A stretch of 64,000 nucleotides of DNA from an uncultured bacterium (GCA_943788935.1 CALSSE010000003.1:62001-126000); one strand, 5' to 3'. Shown: positions 8,436 through 17,423, counted from the first letter of the stretch. Numbers and translations: made by a program. The notes: a model not told the origin generated them from the sequence alone.

Positions 8436-9803
8436 TCACCAAGGTTTGAGAGGAGATGAAGTGGGGGCAGATAGGATCAAGCCAGGAGTAGCGGTTGAAT
8501 GTCGGGTGAGATCTAATGATGGATTGATGAGGCGTTGGGATGCTCGGCCATTCAATGAGACCCATGCGTCAGCATATACCTCTACCTCATGACCGATCTT
8601 TGCTTCAAAGTGCTGACGTACCCAATGGCTTAACTGAATGATCATATCAGGCTGACCTGACATCTCGCTGAGCTGACGAGGTTGAAGAAAGACTCTCGGG
8701 TTTACCTCCCACTCTCGGCCGCTCTCTCGAGAGCGAACTCGATAGGTTAAGCTCCCCATCTTCTCTCTCACCATCACTCTCCATGAGTAGCGCATACCTC
8801 GCTCACTCCATACAATATTTTCGTCGAGCCAAAACCCCCGAAGTGGAAACAAGAGATGGAAGCTGCACCACATTCCTAAGATGATCATCATGGATTGAGG
8901 TATCTTCCTTGTCGTTGTGGATTGATTGGCTTGAAGAGAGTTCTCATTAATCTCCTTCAATTGGCCTTTTAATAGACGTCTTGGCCAATCGGGTGCGAAA
9001 AAGATTGGAGTCATTAAGGTCATCAGTAAAGGAAATATCCCAATATCAAAGAGCATCCAAGTCATCCCATGAAAGATAACGACGACTCCATAAGCCCAAG
9101 ACCGAGTTTGTGACCAGAGGAGCGCGGGGACGATGAGTAAGTCATACAGGAATCCACCCCAACTCATCAAGAGCCCTGTGTAGGGTAGATTAAAGATTGA
9201 GCCTAGTAGCGGGAGATCCGTTCTCGATGAGAGCCAAATGGATAAGGGTTGACCATAGAGAAGCCAATCAGGGCTCATCTTGGCGATCGCTGCGAAGAGA
9301 TAGACGATACCAATTTGAAAGCGGAGGAGATCTATATACCACCGTTCGATGTACTCTCGTCTCGGTCTACCTCTCCACAAACAGTCCAAAGAGAATGTTT
9401 CACCTGCTGGGCTTATCATTAACGGAAGAGCGAGACAGATCACCAGATAATAATGGTTCAAATAATTGGTCTGATCCATCAACTGAAGTGTCGTAAAACC
9501 GATAATAAATATTAATAGAGAGCGCTTAAAGTATAAGCCAAGCATTACCCCAATCGCTCCGAGTAGAGTCAGTGACACATGAATATAGAGCCCGGTCGGT
9601 GACCAAACAGGCATCCATGCAGCCCACTCATATTTGAAAAAAAAGTCTGGTTTTACCCACAACTCTTCTACCCAACCTGAAACGATGAACCTCAGTAAGC
9701 TGAAGCTCATGACCGCTCCATAAAGAGCTCGAAACACACCGATTGATGAGCTAGAGACCCGCTGAGTATTAAAGCGTAAATACTCAGCAGAGGCTTTAAT
9801 CAT
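8436..9803 (-). CDS. HTTM domain membrane protein (vitamin K-dependent carboxylase-like)
   Basis: A 455-residue protein with several transmembrane helices. The family signature is visible: FRALYGAVMSFSLLRF, FFFKYEWAAWMPVWSP near residue 63-78 and DQTNYLNHYYLV near residue 120. HTTM proteins share the membrane fold of gamma-carboxylases; bacterial members near imelysin genes are thought to act in iron uptake, with no proven chemistry. The ATG at 9803 is chosen because GGAG precedes it by three bases plus the stop context (GGAGATAATGATTAA), giving an 8-base overlap with the imelysin gene; the upstream TG-type start at 9830 is less likely. The C-terminal 130 residues are soluble. It belongs to the Fur-box operon. 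Confidence 0.85.
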   Translation of the reverse strand: MIKASAEYLRFNTQRVSSSSIGVFRALYGAVMSFSLLRFIVSGWVEELWVKPDFFFKYEWAAWMPVWSPTGLYIHVSLTLLGAIGVMLGLYFKRSLLIFIIGFTTLQLMDQTNYLNHYYLVICLALPLMISPAGETFSLDCLWRGRPRREYIERWYIDLLRFQIGIVYLFAAIAKMSPDWLLYGQPLSIWLSSRTDLPLLGSIFNLPYTGLLMSWGGFLYDLLIVPALLWSQTRSWAYGVVVIFHGMTWMLFDIGIFPLLMTLMTPIFFAPDWPRRLLKGQLKEINENSLQANQSTTTRKIPQSMMIILGMWCSFHLLFPLRGFWLDENIVWSERGMRYSWRVMVREKMGSLTYRVRSRESGREWEVNPRVFLQPRQLSEMSGQPDMIIQLSHWVRQHFEAKIGHEVEVYADAWVSLNGRASQRLINPSLDLTRHSTATPGLILSAPTSSPLKPW

Positions 9804-11079
9804 TATCTCCAGCCCCCTCTTGAGGCACACTGAGGTTGAGAACTGTGACCATTTGACTCTTCATAAGATCACTGACCGCTTTGATGGAGCGATGAATCTC
9901 TGTGACTCGCCCCAAATCTTCAGTCAACGATACCTTGAGAGACTCTAACTCTCTCAACTCGACAAGAGCATCTTCGAGACCGCTCTCAAGAGAATTCGCG
10001 AGCTCCTCAGCTCCCTCAGCGATGAGGAGATCAGAGAGACCCACAGGCTCTCTATCTTCAGCTGATAATGATTCAATAGGAGCTCCATCAAAAGCAAGGA
10101 GCTCTCCACGAAAGACCGCTAAAGTCGTCTCTAGATTCTGTACGATCGCTAAAGCGCTTAGCCCATCCGCTCGTAGCTCAAGTTGCTCAGGACATATATC
10201 TTGAAGGCAAGTCATATAAATTCCTGCAGGCGCTCCTAATTTGAGATCTTTAACCATCTCATCAACATAATAGATACCTGCAAAGACCTGATCGATTACA
10301 TCTCTCTGAGAGGAGAATGGAGCGCTCGCTTCGACAAAGGCTTGACCGAATGAGCCATCCCACTTCGACCCTAAATTGAGTAGCTTTGACCTCAACCCAG
10401 CGGCAAGTACTGATAGATATGCCCAACGTTGTTCTTCTGCCCTTGAGGCATCTTCGTTAAATGATGACCATTGACCCTCTCTGATCAACTGAGCCGACGC
10501 TGGGCAGGCGCTCTCGATATGATCCTCAATGAGTAAACGCTCCATGGCATCTATGCCAATGACGTTAATCGGAGCGGCATCTACCCAACCATCAGTCTCA
10601 AACTCTCCTCGAACGAGCTCTTGATCAACACGACAAGGGTTATGGAGAGGGAAAGCATAAATTTGATCTCGAAGGTCTTCTCCGCCCAAACGAAGGCTTG
10701 ACCCACCTGCGGGACCAAATTGCAGAACCTCTAAGCGTTGCCAAGAGAGGATCATCTCCCGCCATGCTAACCTCGCTTCACTCAGATCTCTCGTCTCTAT
10801 CGCGCTCACCAGAACCTCTGCGTCTGTTTGAGCCTCTTGAAGCAGTGGCCTCAATATTCGATCTCTTACGTCCATTAAAAACATCGCCCGCTGGTCACCA
10901 TAAACCTCCACTTCTGTAGTGGTGTTTGACTCTTCGCACCCCACACCTCCCCCAATAGTGGAGAGAGACATCACCGTGACTAAAGTGAGGTAGACTACTC
11001 GCTGAGTGATCACTCGTCGTCTATTCTCTTTCTCCGTAGTTTTGGTATTAGAGAGCTCCCTCATATTATGCTGATTCAT
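9796..11079 (-). CDS. Imelysin-like (peptidase M75/ICMP-type) exported iron-uptake protein
   Basis: A 427-residue protein with an N-terminal hydrophobic stretch (about residues 28-46) ending in GGGVGC, an imperfect lipobox, so it may be a lipoprotein. The mature part is alpha-helical with the imelysin marks WREMILSWQRLEVLQFGPAG, LRDQIYAFPLHNPC and NVIGIDAMERLL, which replaces the GxHxxE motif of the founding member with a GxDAxE form known in the imelysin-like branch. Imelysin-like proteins are iron-regulated surface or periplasmic proteins that bind ferric complexes. The start at 11079 is supported by AGGAAA upstream. First gene of an operon with HTTM and a FecA-like receptor, controlled by the Fur-box promoter at 11122-11160. 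Confidence 0.88.
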   Translation of the reverse strand: MNQHNMRELSNTKTTEKENRRRVITQRVVYLTLVTVMSLSTIGGGVGCEESNTTTEVEVYGDQRAMFLMDVRDRILRPLLQEAQTDAEVLVSAIETRDLSEARLAWREMILSWQRLEVLQFGPAGGSSLRLGGEDLRDQIYAFPLHNPCRVDQELVRGEFETDGWVDAAPINVIGIDAMERLLIEDHIESACPASAQLIREGQWSSFNEDASRAEEQRWAYLSVLAAGLRSKLLNLGSKWDGSFGQAFVEASAPFSSQRDVIDQVFAGIYYVDEMVKDLKLGAPAGIYMTCLQDICPEQLELRADGLSALAIVQNLETTLAVFRGELLAFDGAPIESLSAEDREPVGLSDLLIAEGAEELANSLESGLEDALVELRELESLKVSLTEDLGRVTEIHRSIKAVSDLMKSQMVTVLNLSVPQEGAGDND

Positions 11080-11121
11080 TGAGTATTTCCTATGAGTTAA
11101 TGAATAATATAAACTTGAAGT

Positions 11122-11160
11122 TGATAATCGTTATCAAAATCATTTCTGATTATTTGTCAA
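11122..11160 (-). promoter_or_regulatory. Fur-box promoter of the iron-uptake operon
   Basis: The palindrome TGATAATCGTTATCA (11122-11136) matches the core of the Fur box (GATAAT/ATTATC type). On the minus strand a perfect -35 TTGACA lies at 11155-11160 and, 17 bases on, a -10-like TTGATA at 11132-11137 that overlaps the palindrome. A repressor bound there would block RNA polymerase. The start codon is at 11079, about 45 bases downstream. Fur identity is inferred from the match and the iron-uptake operon behind it. Confidence 0.75.
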
Positions 11161-11274
11161 ATTTATTTCGAGAGTTTAGAGCACATACTCAATAAGTTGG
11201 TCAGTAAATCATAGGTCAGAGGCGCTCTCGAATATATGAGGTTCATGAACAATGCTCTTGAACCTAGCAGAGAG

Positions 11275-11304
11275 TTGTGAACCATATACGAGCCCATTTA
11301 TAGA
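11275..11304 (+). promoter_or_regulatory. Candidate sigma-70 promoter for gpmI
   Basis: TTGTGA at 11275-11280 and TATAGA at 11299-11304 with an 18-base spacer, about 65 bases upstream of the gpmI ATG. Two mismatches to consensus in each box region, so this is tentative. Confidence 0.35.
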
Positions 11305-11369
11305 TAAAAAAATCGCTACCTCTAGTGCGATCACTTCTTCATTTCATTTAAGTATCGAAGGTAGAAAAT

Positions 11370-13043
11370 ATGAGTATGCTTAGACTTCAGCGTCCCCGTT
11401 CTAGCTATACAAATGGCCCCCTTGTCACTGTAGTAATGGATGGGGTCGGCCTCAGTGACCTCCAGGAGGGAAACGCTCTCCAGCTCGCTCAAACCCCTAC
11501 AATAGACGCATTATTTAAGCGTTATGGTTATACGTCACTCGCAGCCCATGGTTTGGCAGTCGGCTTACCGAGCGACGGAGACATGGGTAATAGTGAGGTT
11601 GGGCACAATGCACTTGGTGCTGGCCGAATCTTTGAGCAAGGCGCGAGCCTCGTTCAAAATGCGATCTCTAGTGGTGTACTCTATGAAGGTGAGACTTGGC
11701 GTTGGCTTATCGAAGGAGCTCGACAGTCTCCACGTAGCTTTCACTGGATCGGTTTATTGAGTGATGGGAACGTACACAGCCATGAGCAGCACCTCTACGC
11801 GATGCTCCGACGCGCTGCGAAAGAAGGAGTCAAACGAGGAAGGGTCCACATCCTGCTCGATGGAAGAGATGTGAGCGAGACGAGCGCCTTACTCTATGTC
11901 GATCGCCTCGAAGCGGTGCTCGCTGAGATTAATCAGGTCAACGGCTATGATTACTGTATCGCGAGCGGAGGAGGACGAATGACCACTACTATGGATCGCT
12001 ATGAAGCGGACTGGTCTATGGTCGAGCGGGGATGGAGCGCTCACGTCCTCGGCGAGGCAACGAGAGCTCAAAGCGCTAAGGAGGCGATCCTCAACGCTCG
12101 TGACGCTCATCCGGGTGTCATCGACCAATTCCTCCCCGCCTTTGTCATTGAAGATCCTGTTCATAGAGGTCAACCGATAGGTCAGATTCAAGAAGGAGAC
12201 TCTGTCTGCTTCTTCAACTTTAGAGGCGATAGGGCGATCGAGATCAGCCGAGCCTTTGAAGAGAGCACCTTCACCAATTTCAAGAGGACACCGCTCTCTG
12301 TACGATATGCGGGGATGATGCAATATGATGGTGACTTAAAGATCCCTCAACGTTTTTTGGTCACCCCACCACAGATCGATCGATCACTAGGTGCTCATCT
12401 CGCTTACAATGGTATTAGGCAGTACGCCTGTAGCGAGACACAGAAGTACGGACATGTCACTTATTTTTGGAATGGCAACCGCAGCGGTTACTTTGATGAA
12501 TCACTCGAGAGATATCAAGAGATCCCGAGCGACCAAGTCCCCTTTGAAGAGCGCCCATGGATGAAGGCCGCTGAAATCACTGACGCTACTCTGAGCGCCC
12601 TCTCTACCGGAGAGTATGACTATGCTCGGCTCAACTATGCCAACGGTGATATGGTAGGGCACACGGGAGATCTCCGGTCTACTATCCTCTCTCTTGAAAC
12701 CTTGGACCTCTCTCTCGGACGATTATTGAGAGGGATCGAGAGACTCGGAGGCGCAGCGCTCATCACCGCTGATCATGGTAACGCTGAACAAATGTTCGAA
12801 CGTGATAAGAAGAGTGGAGCGATTAAGTTTAACGAGTCAGGTCAACCTAAAGCGCTCACCAGCCATACGCTTAATCCAGTCCCCTTGAGCCTCTTCGACC
12901 CCCATGGATCATGTCCTAAACTGATCACCGATGGCTCTCAACAGATAGGATTAGCAAATGTTGCAGCTACGACCATGGAGCTCTTAGGCTTCACTCCACC
13001 AGAAGATTTCCAGCCTAGCTTACTTAAAGGAGGCCATGGTTGA
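11370..13043 (+). CDS. gpmI: 2,3-bisphosphoglycerate-independent phosphoglycerate mutase
   Basis: A 557-residue enzyme that interconverts 3- and 2-phosphoglycerate in glycolysis with two metal ions. The alkaline-phosphatase-superfamily core is clear: Asp24 in VVMDGVGLSD, the phosphorylated serine in GNSEVGHNALG (Ser75), FFNFRGDRAIEIS near residue 270, ITADHGNAEQM near residue 465 and SHTLNPVPL near residue 495. Length is slightly above the usual 510-550. The ATG at 11370 follows GAAGG. The next gene overlaps its stop codon and uses a Shine-Dalgarno sequence inside this gene's last codons, so the two are cotranscribed and coupled. The symporter downstream has no obvious metabolic link. Confidence 0.95.
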   Translation: MSMLRLQRPRSSYTNGPLVTVVMDGVGLSDLQEGNALQLAQTPTIDALFKRYGYTSLAAHGLAVGLPSDGDMGNSEVGHNALGAGRIFEQGASLVQNAISSGVLYEGETWRWLIEGARQSPRSFHWIGLLSDGNVHSHEQHLYAMLRRAAKEGVKRGRVHILLDGRDVSETSALLYVDRLEAVLAEINQVNGYDYCIASGGGRMTTTMDRYEADWSMVERGWSAHVLGEATRAQSAKEAILNARDAHPGVIDQFLPAFVIEDPVHRGQPIGQIQEGDSVCFFNFRGDRAIEISRAFEESTFTNFKRTPLSVRYAGMMQYDGDLKIPQRFLVTPPQIDRSLGAHLAYNGIRQYACSETQKYGHVTYFWNGNRSGYFDESLERYQEIPSDQVPFEERPWMKAAEITDATLSALSTGEYDYARLNYANGDMVGHTGDLRSTILSLETLDLSLGRLLRGIERLGGAALITADHGNAEQMFERDKKSGAIKFNESGQPKALTSHTLNPVPLSLFDPHGSCPKLITDGSQQIGLANVAATTMELLGFTPPEDFQPSLLKGGHG

Positions 13044-14464
13044 TCACAGCCTCCATCATTATCTATGTTATCTGTCAGCTTTTGATCGGGGTTTGGGTAT
13101 CGAGACGGGTCTCCAATCAAGAAGATTTTATCGTCGCCGGTCGTAGCTTAGGTTTTGGCTTAGCGACCCTCACTATATTCTCTACTTGGTTTGGAGCGGA
13201 GTCTATCGTTGGATCAGCGGGCGCGGTCTATGAAGATGGTTTAGGCGCCTCAGGGCCAGATCCCTTTGGGTACGCCGTCGCTCTCGTCTTAATGGGTATC
13301 ATCTTCGCTAGAGCCCTATGGAGCGGAGGTTTTTTAACTCTAGGAGACCTCTTTCGTCGAGAGTTCGGTCCAAATGTTGAGCGCCTCGGTGTTTTATTGA
13401 TCCTCCCCGGCCCAGTGATTTGGGGAGGGGCTCAGATACGAGCCTTCGGTAAAGTAGTCAGCGCAGTGACCGATCTTGATGTAAACTTGGCGATCACTAT
13501 CGCTGCTGTATCAGTGATCGGTTACACCATGCTCGGCGGGCTCTATGCGAGCGCGCTTACTGACTTTATCCAGGGGATAGTAATGATCCTTGGTCTCGTC
13601 TTGTTAATGGTCTGTATCTTATGGAGCGCTGAGCCAGCCCAGCTTCATGTGGATCCTTCAAGGACCCATCTATTTCATGTGGGAGAGGGAGGATGGCTAG
13701 AGCTCATTGAATCGTGGTCAATCCCTATTTTTAGTACCTTTGTAGCGGTCGAATTAATCTCTAGGATTCTCGCGACTCGAAACATTCGAGTCGCTCAGCG
13801 AGCGACTATTGCTGGAGGTCTCTTATATCTACTAATCGGCTTATTACCGGTCATGATGGGTCTGCTCGCTCCTCAATTACTGAGCACTCCTCTCATCGAT
13901 GGAGAGCAGGTGATCCCTGCCCTCGCCGCCCAATATTTAATTTTCCCTGAGTTCGCAATCCCCCACCTTATTTACATTATACTCATGGGAGCGATCATCT
14001 CCGCGATCCTCTCCACTGTTGACAGTGTCCTCCTCTCAGGGGCCTCTATTCTCTCCAATAACTTTCTCGTCAGAGCGCTCCATTTAACTGACGACATATC
14101 TCAGCTGAGATGCACACAGATCAGCGTCGGCCTTCTCGGTCTAATCGCTTACGTATGCGCCCTCTATGCTGATCGTATTAAAGAGTTGGTAGAGATTGCC
14201 TCTTCTTTTGGCTCTGCGGGCCTATTCCCAGTAGTCTGCTTTGGTCTCTTCAGCCAACGAGGAGGACCAAAAGCAGCAGGGGTGGCCATGATCTTAGGTC
14301 TTATCGGCTGGTTAGCTGGGATAGTATTTAATCTAAGCGCCCCCTATACGATCTCCGTATTGATCTCTACGATTGGCTATATCATCGTCGCTAAAGTGTA
14401 CGGAGAGACACGCTCCAAGAAGACTCAGACGATCGATGGCGATATCAAACCCGCTGAGGTTTGA
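13040..14464 (+). CDS. Sodium:solute symporter (SSS family)
   Basis: A 474-residue membrane protein with about 13 hydrophobic segments. Family marks are NQEDFIVAGRSLGFGLATLTIFSTWFGAES near the N-terminus, then FLTLGDLFRREFG and YTMLGGLYASALTDFIQG, and ISAILSTVDSVLLSGASILSNN in the second half. SSS members couple sodium to uptake of sugars, amino acids, pantothenate or other solutes; the substrate cannot be read from sequence. Translation starts with TTG at 13040, which overlaps the gpmI stop by four bases; a perfect AAAGGAGG at 13026-13033, inside the end of gpmI, sits 6 bases before it and decides the start, since an in-frame stop lies just upstream. Confidence 0.9.
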   Translation: MITASIIIYVICQLLIGVWVSRRVSNQEDFIVAGRSLGFGLATLTIFSTWFGAESIVGSAGAVYEDGLGASGPDPFGYAVALVLMGIIFARALWSGGFLTLGDLFRREFGPNVERLGVLLILPGPVIWGGAQIRAFGKVVSAVTDLDVNLAITIAAVSVIGYTMLGGLYASALTDFIQGIVMILGLVLLMVCILWSAEPAQLHVDPSRTHLFHVGEGGWLELIESWSIPIFSTFVAVELISRILATRNIRVAQRATIAGGLLYLLIGLLPVMMGLLAPQLLSTPLIDGEQVIPALAAQYLIFPEFAIPHLIYIILMGAIISAILSTVDSVLLSGASILSNNFLVRALHLTDDISQLRCTQISVGLLGLIAYVCALYADRIKELVEIASSFGSAGLFPVVCFGLFSQRGGPKAAGVAMILGLIGWLAGIVFNLSAPYTISVLISTIGYIIVAKVYGETRSKKTQTIDGDIKPAEV

Positions 14465-14474
14465 TAAAGTCTAT

Positions 14475-14520
14475 GAGAGCAAGTCGCTGTGAGAGTAAGT
14501 CGCTGTGAGAACAAGTCGCC
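14475..14520. repeat. 16-bp tandem repeat between convergent genes
   Basis: Two full units and a partial third: GAGAGCAAGTCGCTGT, GAGAGTAAGTCGCTGT, then GAGAACAAGTCGCC. It begins 11 bases after the symporter stop and lies before the convergent smpB end. The period and the GCTGTGAG core match the larger array at 53157-53268. Confidence 0.85.
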
Positions 14521-14565
14521 AATGACTCGCTTATGTTATATGAGTCAAACACTTAACCCTCTTAT

Positions 14566-15021
14566 TCAGTACTGCTCTCTCAGCTCGCGACGAGCGCTCT
14601 TCTCTTTTTCACTTTGTCGCTTATCATAGAGCTTCTTTCCTCTCCCGATCCCGATCAGTACCTTCACTCTGGGACCTTTAAAGTACATCTCTAAGGTGAA
14701 TGCTGCATAGCCGCTCTGAGAGATTTTCTTGTTAATCTTCTGAATCTCTCGATGATTCAATAGGAGCTTTCGTTTTCTAGTCGGACTATGATTCTCCCGG
14801 TTACCATGGCTATACTCGGGAATTAAGACTTGATGAAGCCAAGCCTCATCGTTGGTGATCACCACATACCCCTCACTGATGATCGCATTTCCCTGACGAA
14901 GACTCTTCACCTCCGTACCTTGAAGCACAAGACCAGCCTCATAGCTATCTTCAACTTCATACTCATGTCTCGCTCGCCGGTTGGTAGCAATTGTCTTTTG
15001 ATGGGTTTTCTTCGCGCTCAT
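14566..15021 (-). CDS. smpB: SsrA-binding protein SmpB
   Basis: A 151-residue RNA-binding protein that delivers tmRNA to stalled ribosomes in trans-translation. Conserved SmpB elements are present in order: TIATNRRARHEYEVEDSYEAG, GLVLQGTEVKSLRQG, HQVLIPEYSHGN, HSPTRKRKLLLN and the basic C-terminal tail KLYDKRQSEKEKSARRELREQ that inserts in the decoding channel. Length is normal. It lies about 95 bases downstream of the RNase P RNA gene on the same strand. The tmRNA gene itself was not seen in this window. Confidence 0.97.
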   Translation of the reverse strand: MSAKKTHQKTIATNRRARHEYEVEDSYEAGLVLQGTEVKSLRQGNAIISEGYVVITNDEAWLHQVLIPEYSHGNRENHSPTRKRKLLLNHREIQKINKKISQSGYAAFTLEMYFKGPRVKVLIGIGRGKKLYDKRQSEKEKSARRELREQY

Positions 15022-15117
15022 CTTAACTCTTTATCAAGGGTAATTGGAGAATGAGAGGTCTATAGGAGCTCACTACTTCAGCCCTGTCAACTGTAGATCG
15101 ATCACTTGAAGAGGAGG

Positions 15118-15487
15118 TCTGAGCTGCCCATAAGCCGAGTCCTGTCTCCTTGGCCTGTCACCAGAGCCAGAGGGGTAATCATTCATCTTTCGTTAATGTC
15201 ACCATCAACTCGAGCGGGATCAACAGAAGTGCTAGACGGGCATCTAGGCGAGCGATACTCACTCCTCTGCGACCTTGCTTCCGGTGGGGTTTACCATGCG
15301 AGGTGTGTCACCACACCCCCGGTGCGCTCTTACCGCACCCTTTCACCGTGACCGATACAAAGACCGGACGTTTACTTTCTGTGGCACTTTCCTTCGAGTC
15401 TCCTCGACTAGCCGTTAACTAGCACCGTACCCTGCGAAGCTCGGACTTTCCTCTCACCTGAGGCGAGCGATTACCTAGACAGCTCAG
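15118..15487 (-). ncRNA. rnpB: RNase P RNA, bacterial class A
   Basis: The catalytic RNA that trims the 5' leader of tRNA precursors. On the minus strand the 5' domain shows GAGGAAAGTCCGAGCTTCGC followed by the GGGTACGGTGC region; the middle has CATGGTAAACCCCACCGGAA and AAGCAAGGTCGCAG; the 3' end shows GACAGGACTCGGCTTATGGG, all core conserved segments. Helix P1 forms between GAGCTG (minus-strand 5' end, bases 15480-15485) and CAGCTC (bases 15121-15126). The length of about 370 nt fits class A. The 5' end overlaps the stop codon of the upstream coding sequence (15484-15486), leaving no room for a separate intergenic promoter. ORFs drawn through it on the plus strand are artefacts. Confidence 0.95.
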
Positions 15488-17130
15488 GCCTCCTCTTCAA
15501 GCGCTGACGACTCCTCTACCAATGTAGATGGAGCGTCAACTTCTTCTTCGATGTTTATGGGGACAAGGAAAGAGTAACAACCCGGACAAGTCATGGAGCA
15601 ATCTTCAGAAGGCTCGAGCTCTGTCTTAAGGTCTCCATCAGCATAGAGCTCATGGTTACAATTACTACAGGCAGGGATCAAGCCTAGATCGCCACTCTCT
15701 TCCATGGCGATTCGCTCTTCCTCATTCACCAACAAGGGATCAACCTCTTCTTTGATATGAGTCACATGAGCGAAGGGTACGAGGATACGATTGCATGAAT
15801 CGCAGAGCTGCAACCCAGCTAACTTACGCACTTGCTGATGCAAGGCGCTAGAGATCACAACGTTACAGCCTGAGCAGAAGAACTCGTTCTCATAACTGAA
15901 GCTCTTATAAACGTCTTCAGCCGGCCTCTTGACATAGGCGACAGCGTAGAGATCACGAACCTCAGAGATTTTGTGGTATTGCTTGTAATAGCGACGAATC
16001 TTAGGGTCTGCATTGAACTCTTTGATGATCTCTTGACGCATCTTCTCTTTATTAGAAACCTTAGCCGCTTCGTTGTTTAGCTCTCGCTCTTGCAGCTCTT
16101 CCACCCGATCCATCTTTAGTCTGAGATCCGTGAGTCGATCAAACTTCTCTTGGAAGACTTGGATAAAACCATTGGGATTAATCGAGTAATCGATGTCAAA
16201 CTGATCGGTGAGGATATTTTCGCTCAGCTCTGGCCGCCCTTCTATGGTAAAGGGCATTAGATCCTTGAGCGCAGACTTCATCTCTTCAACACCCACCAAT
16301 GAGGCTTCAGAGAGTAGCTCATCATAGTTTTTAGGGCGAGGCTCTCCCCCATTGATCTTGGCATAGGAGCGAGCGCAAGCTGCAAAGTGAGCTTGAATGC
16401 TCTGTATTTTATCTCTGAGAATTCTCTTCTCTTCGATCGGAGTGAGTTTTGATTCTAGCGTCTCTTGATCTTCCGCGATGAGCGACGTGTAGCCGTCTTC
16501 AGCTAACTTCGTACACTCCGACTCACTGAGCGTTAGGAAGACGTTGAAACGTACCGAGCCACCAATCTTTTTAATAAGCGCAGCTCCTTCTGAGCAGCGA
16601 CGCTGAAGGTAGGCCTCAACGGTCTCTTCTGACTTGTTCGCTTTCTCGCTGAGATCATACCCCGCGAATACGAGTTGCAAGTCTCGCTCGATCTCAAGGA
16701 GCTCTTGAAGTTCAAGGAAGCCATTGAGGTGAGCGTGAAGATATGTGGGGTGGTGAAGCGGCTCACCAAGCTGCCATAATAGCTGATTGAGCTCTCTGAA
16801 CTTAACGCTTAGAGTGTTCTGGTACTTGGTCAGCTGCTTGTCGAGATGTACCTCACTGCGGAAGTCGATCTTTTTGGTCTGTAGATTTTGAGCTCTCTTA
16901 ATACGCGAGATCTCTCTACAGCCGCTATGCATCTCCCGATAGATGGTTTTTTTGAGACGAAGCGCCTCATCTAGACCAGCGGTTTGTTGGTTTAATAGGC
17001 GATGAAGTGAGTGATAATCACTGTCGTTAAGCTCTCTCAATTTCTTGAGTTCATCAGCCCGCTTGTGCGTGGTCATAAGCTGGTCAGCAAGTACTTGAAG
17101 TTGGTACAGCTTTGAAAGCGTTTCTTTCAC
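15484..17130 (-). CDS. Coiled-coil protein with C-terminal zinc ribbons (COG1579-like)
   Basis: A 548-residue protein. The first 180 residues are charged and helical (coiled-coil-like), resembling the N-terminal half of zinc-ribbon COG1579 proteins. Near residues 435-475 is FFCSGCNVVISSALHQQVRK followed by LCDSCNRILVPF, a CxxC...CxxC zinc ribbon of that family. A second CxxC pair follows at about residues 500-530 (ACSNCNHELY and CPGCYSFLVPI). COG1579 members are about 240 residues, so this one is more than twice as long. The start is GTG at 17130 with AGGAGA six bases upstream. The last codons overlap the 5' end of rnpB. A nucleic-acid-related role is suspected from the ribbons; the function is unknown. 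Confidence 0.7.
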   Translation of the reverse strand: MKETLSKLYQLQVLADQLMTTHKRADELKKLRELNDSDYHSLHRLLNQQTAGLDEALRLKKTIYREMHSGCREISRIKRAQNLQTKKIDFRSEVHLDKQLTKYQNTLSVKFRELNQLLWQLGEPLHHPTYLHAHLNGFLELQELLEIERDLQLVFAGYDLSEKANKSEETVEAYLQRRCSEGAALIKKIGGSVRFNVFLTLSESECTKLAEDGYTSLIAEDQETLESKLTPIEEKRILRDKIQSIQAHFAACARSYAKINGGEPRPKNYDELLSEASLVGVEEMKSALKDLMPFTIEGRPELSENILTDQFDIDYSINPNGFIQVFQEKFDRLTDLRLKMDRVEELQERELNNEAAKVSNKEKMRQEIIKEFNADPKIRRYYKQYHKISEVRDLYAVAYVKRPAEDVYKSFSYENEFFCSGCNVVISSALHQQVRKLAGLQLCDSCNRILVPFAHVTHIKEEVDPLLVNEEERIAMEESGDLGLIPACSNCNHELYADGDLKTELEPSEDCSMTCPGCYSFLVPINIEEEVDAPSTLVEESSALEEEA

Positions 17131-17213
17131 GCTCTCTCCTCTTGTCGATTAGCAGGGTTGATAAGACGAACCTCGTAAATACACTGTATCTAGTGAGGCT
17201 CTAGTAAGAATAA

Positions 17214-17266
17214 GGTGGTGAGAAAGTCCACCAAACGGCGGCATTTTGATGATTCGATATCATCAG
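17214..17266 (-). terminator. Weak hairpins downstream of tRNA-Ile2, possible terminator
   Basis: Reading the minus strand after the tRNA 3' end, a stem TGATGAT/ATCATCA with a 5-base loop (17248-17266) is followed by a GGTGG/CCACC stem (17214-17232) and then an AT-rich tail. There is no true T-run, so this may be only a processing or partial termination site. Confidence 0.3.
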
Positions 17267-17268
17267 AG

Positions 17269-17341
17269 TGGGCCCACCAGGATTTGAACCTGGGACCTAC
17301 CGATTATGAGTCGGCAGCTCTAACCACTGAGCTATAGGCCC
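17269..17341 (-). tRNA. tRNA-Ile2 (CAT anticodon, lysidine type)
   Basis: A 73-nt cloverleaf: 5' GGGCCTA pairs with 3' TGGGCCC, D-arm AGCTCAGTGGTTAGAGCT, anticodon loop CTCATAA with anticodon CAT, and T-arm CAGGTTCAAATCCTG. The anticodon-stem context CGACTCATAATCG is typical of tRNA-Ile that reads AUA after TilS converts C34 to lysidine, not of elongator or initiator methionine tRNA. The 3' CCA is not encoded, so it must be added after transcription. It lies between rpoD and the coiled-coil zinc-ribbon gene, on the same strand. Confidence 0.9.
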
Positions 17342-17423
17342 TTACAAGTCGATATATATATGACCGATCTCACTTAAACGCAAGCACAAGAGTTAAACAG
17401 ATCACAAATGAAGTCTAATCCCC

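Noticed and set aside
7990..8565. Independent gene of 191 residues
   Set aside because: Its signal peptide and repeats belong to the TonB receptor; residues before 8406 run into the HTTM gene.
15106..15422. Two plus-strand ORFs
   Set aside because: They lie over the structured RNase P RNA on the other strand.
17269..17341. tRNA-Met from the CAT anticodon
   Set aside because: The stem context CGACTCATAATCG and the GTGGTTAGAGC D-arm fit isoleucine tRNA with lysidine, not methionine.
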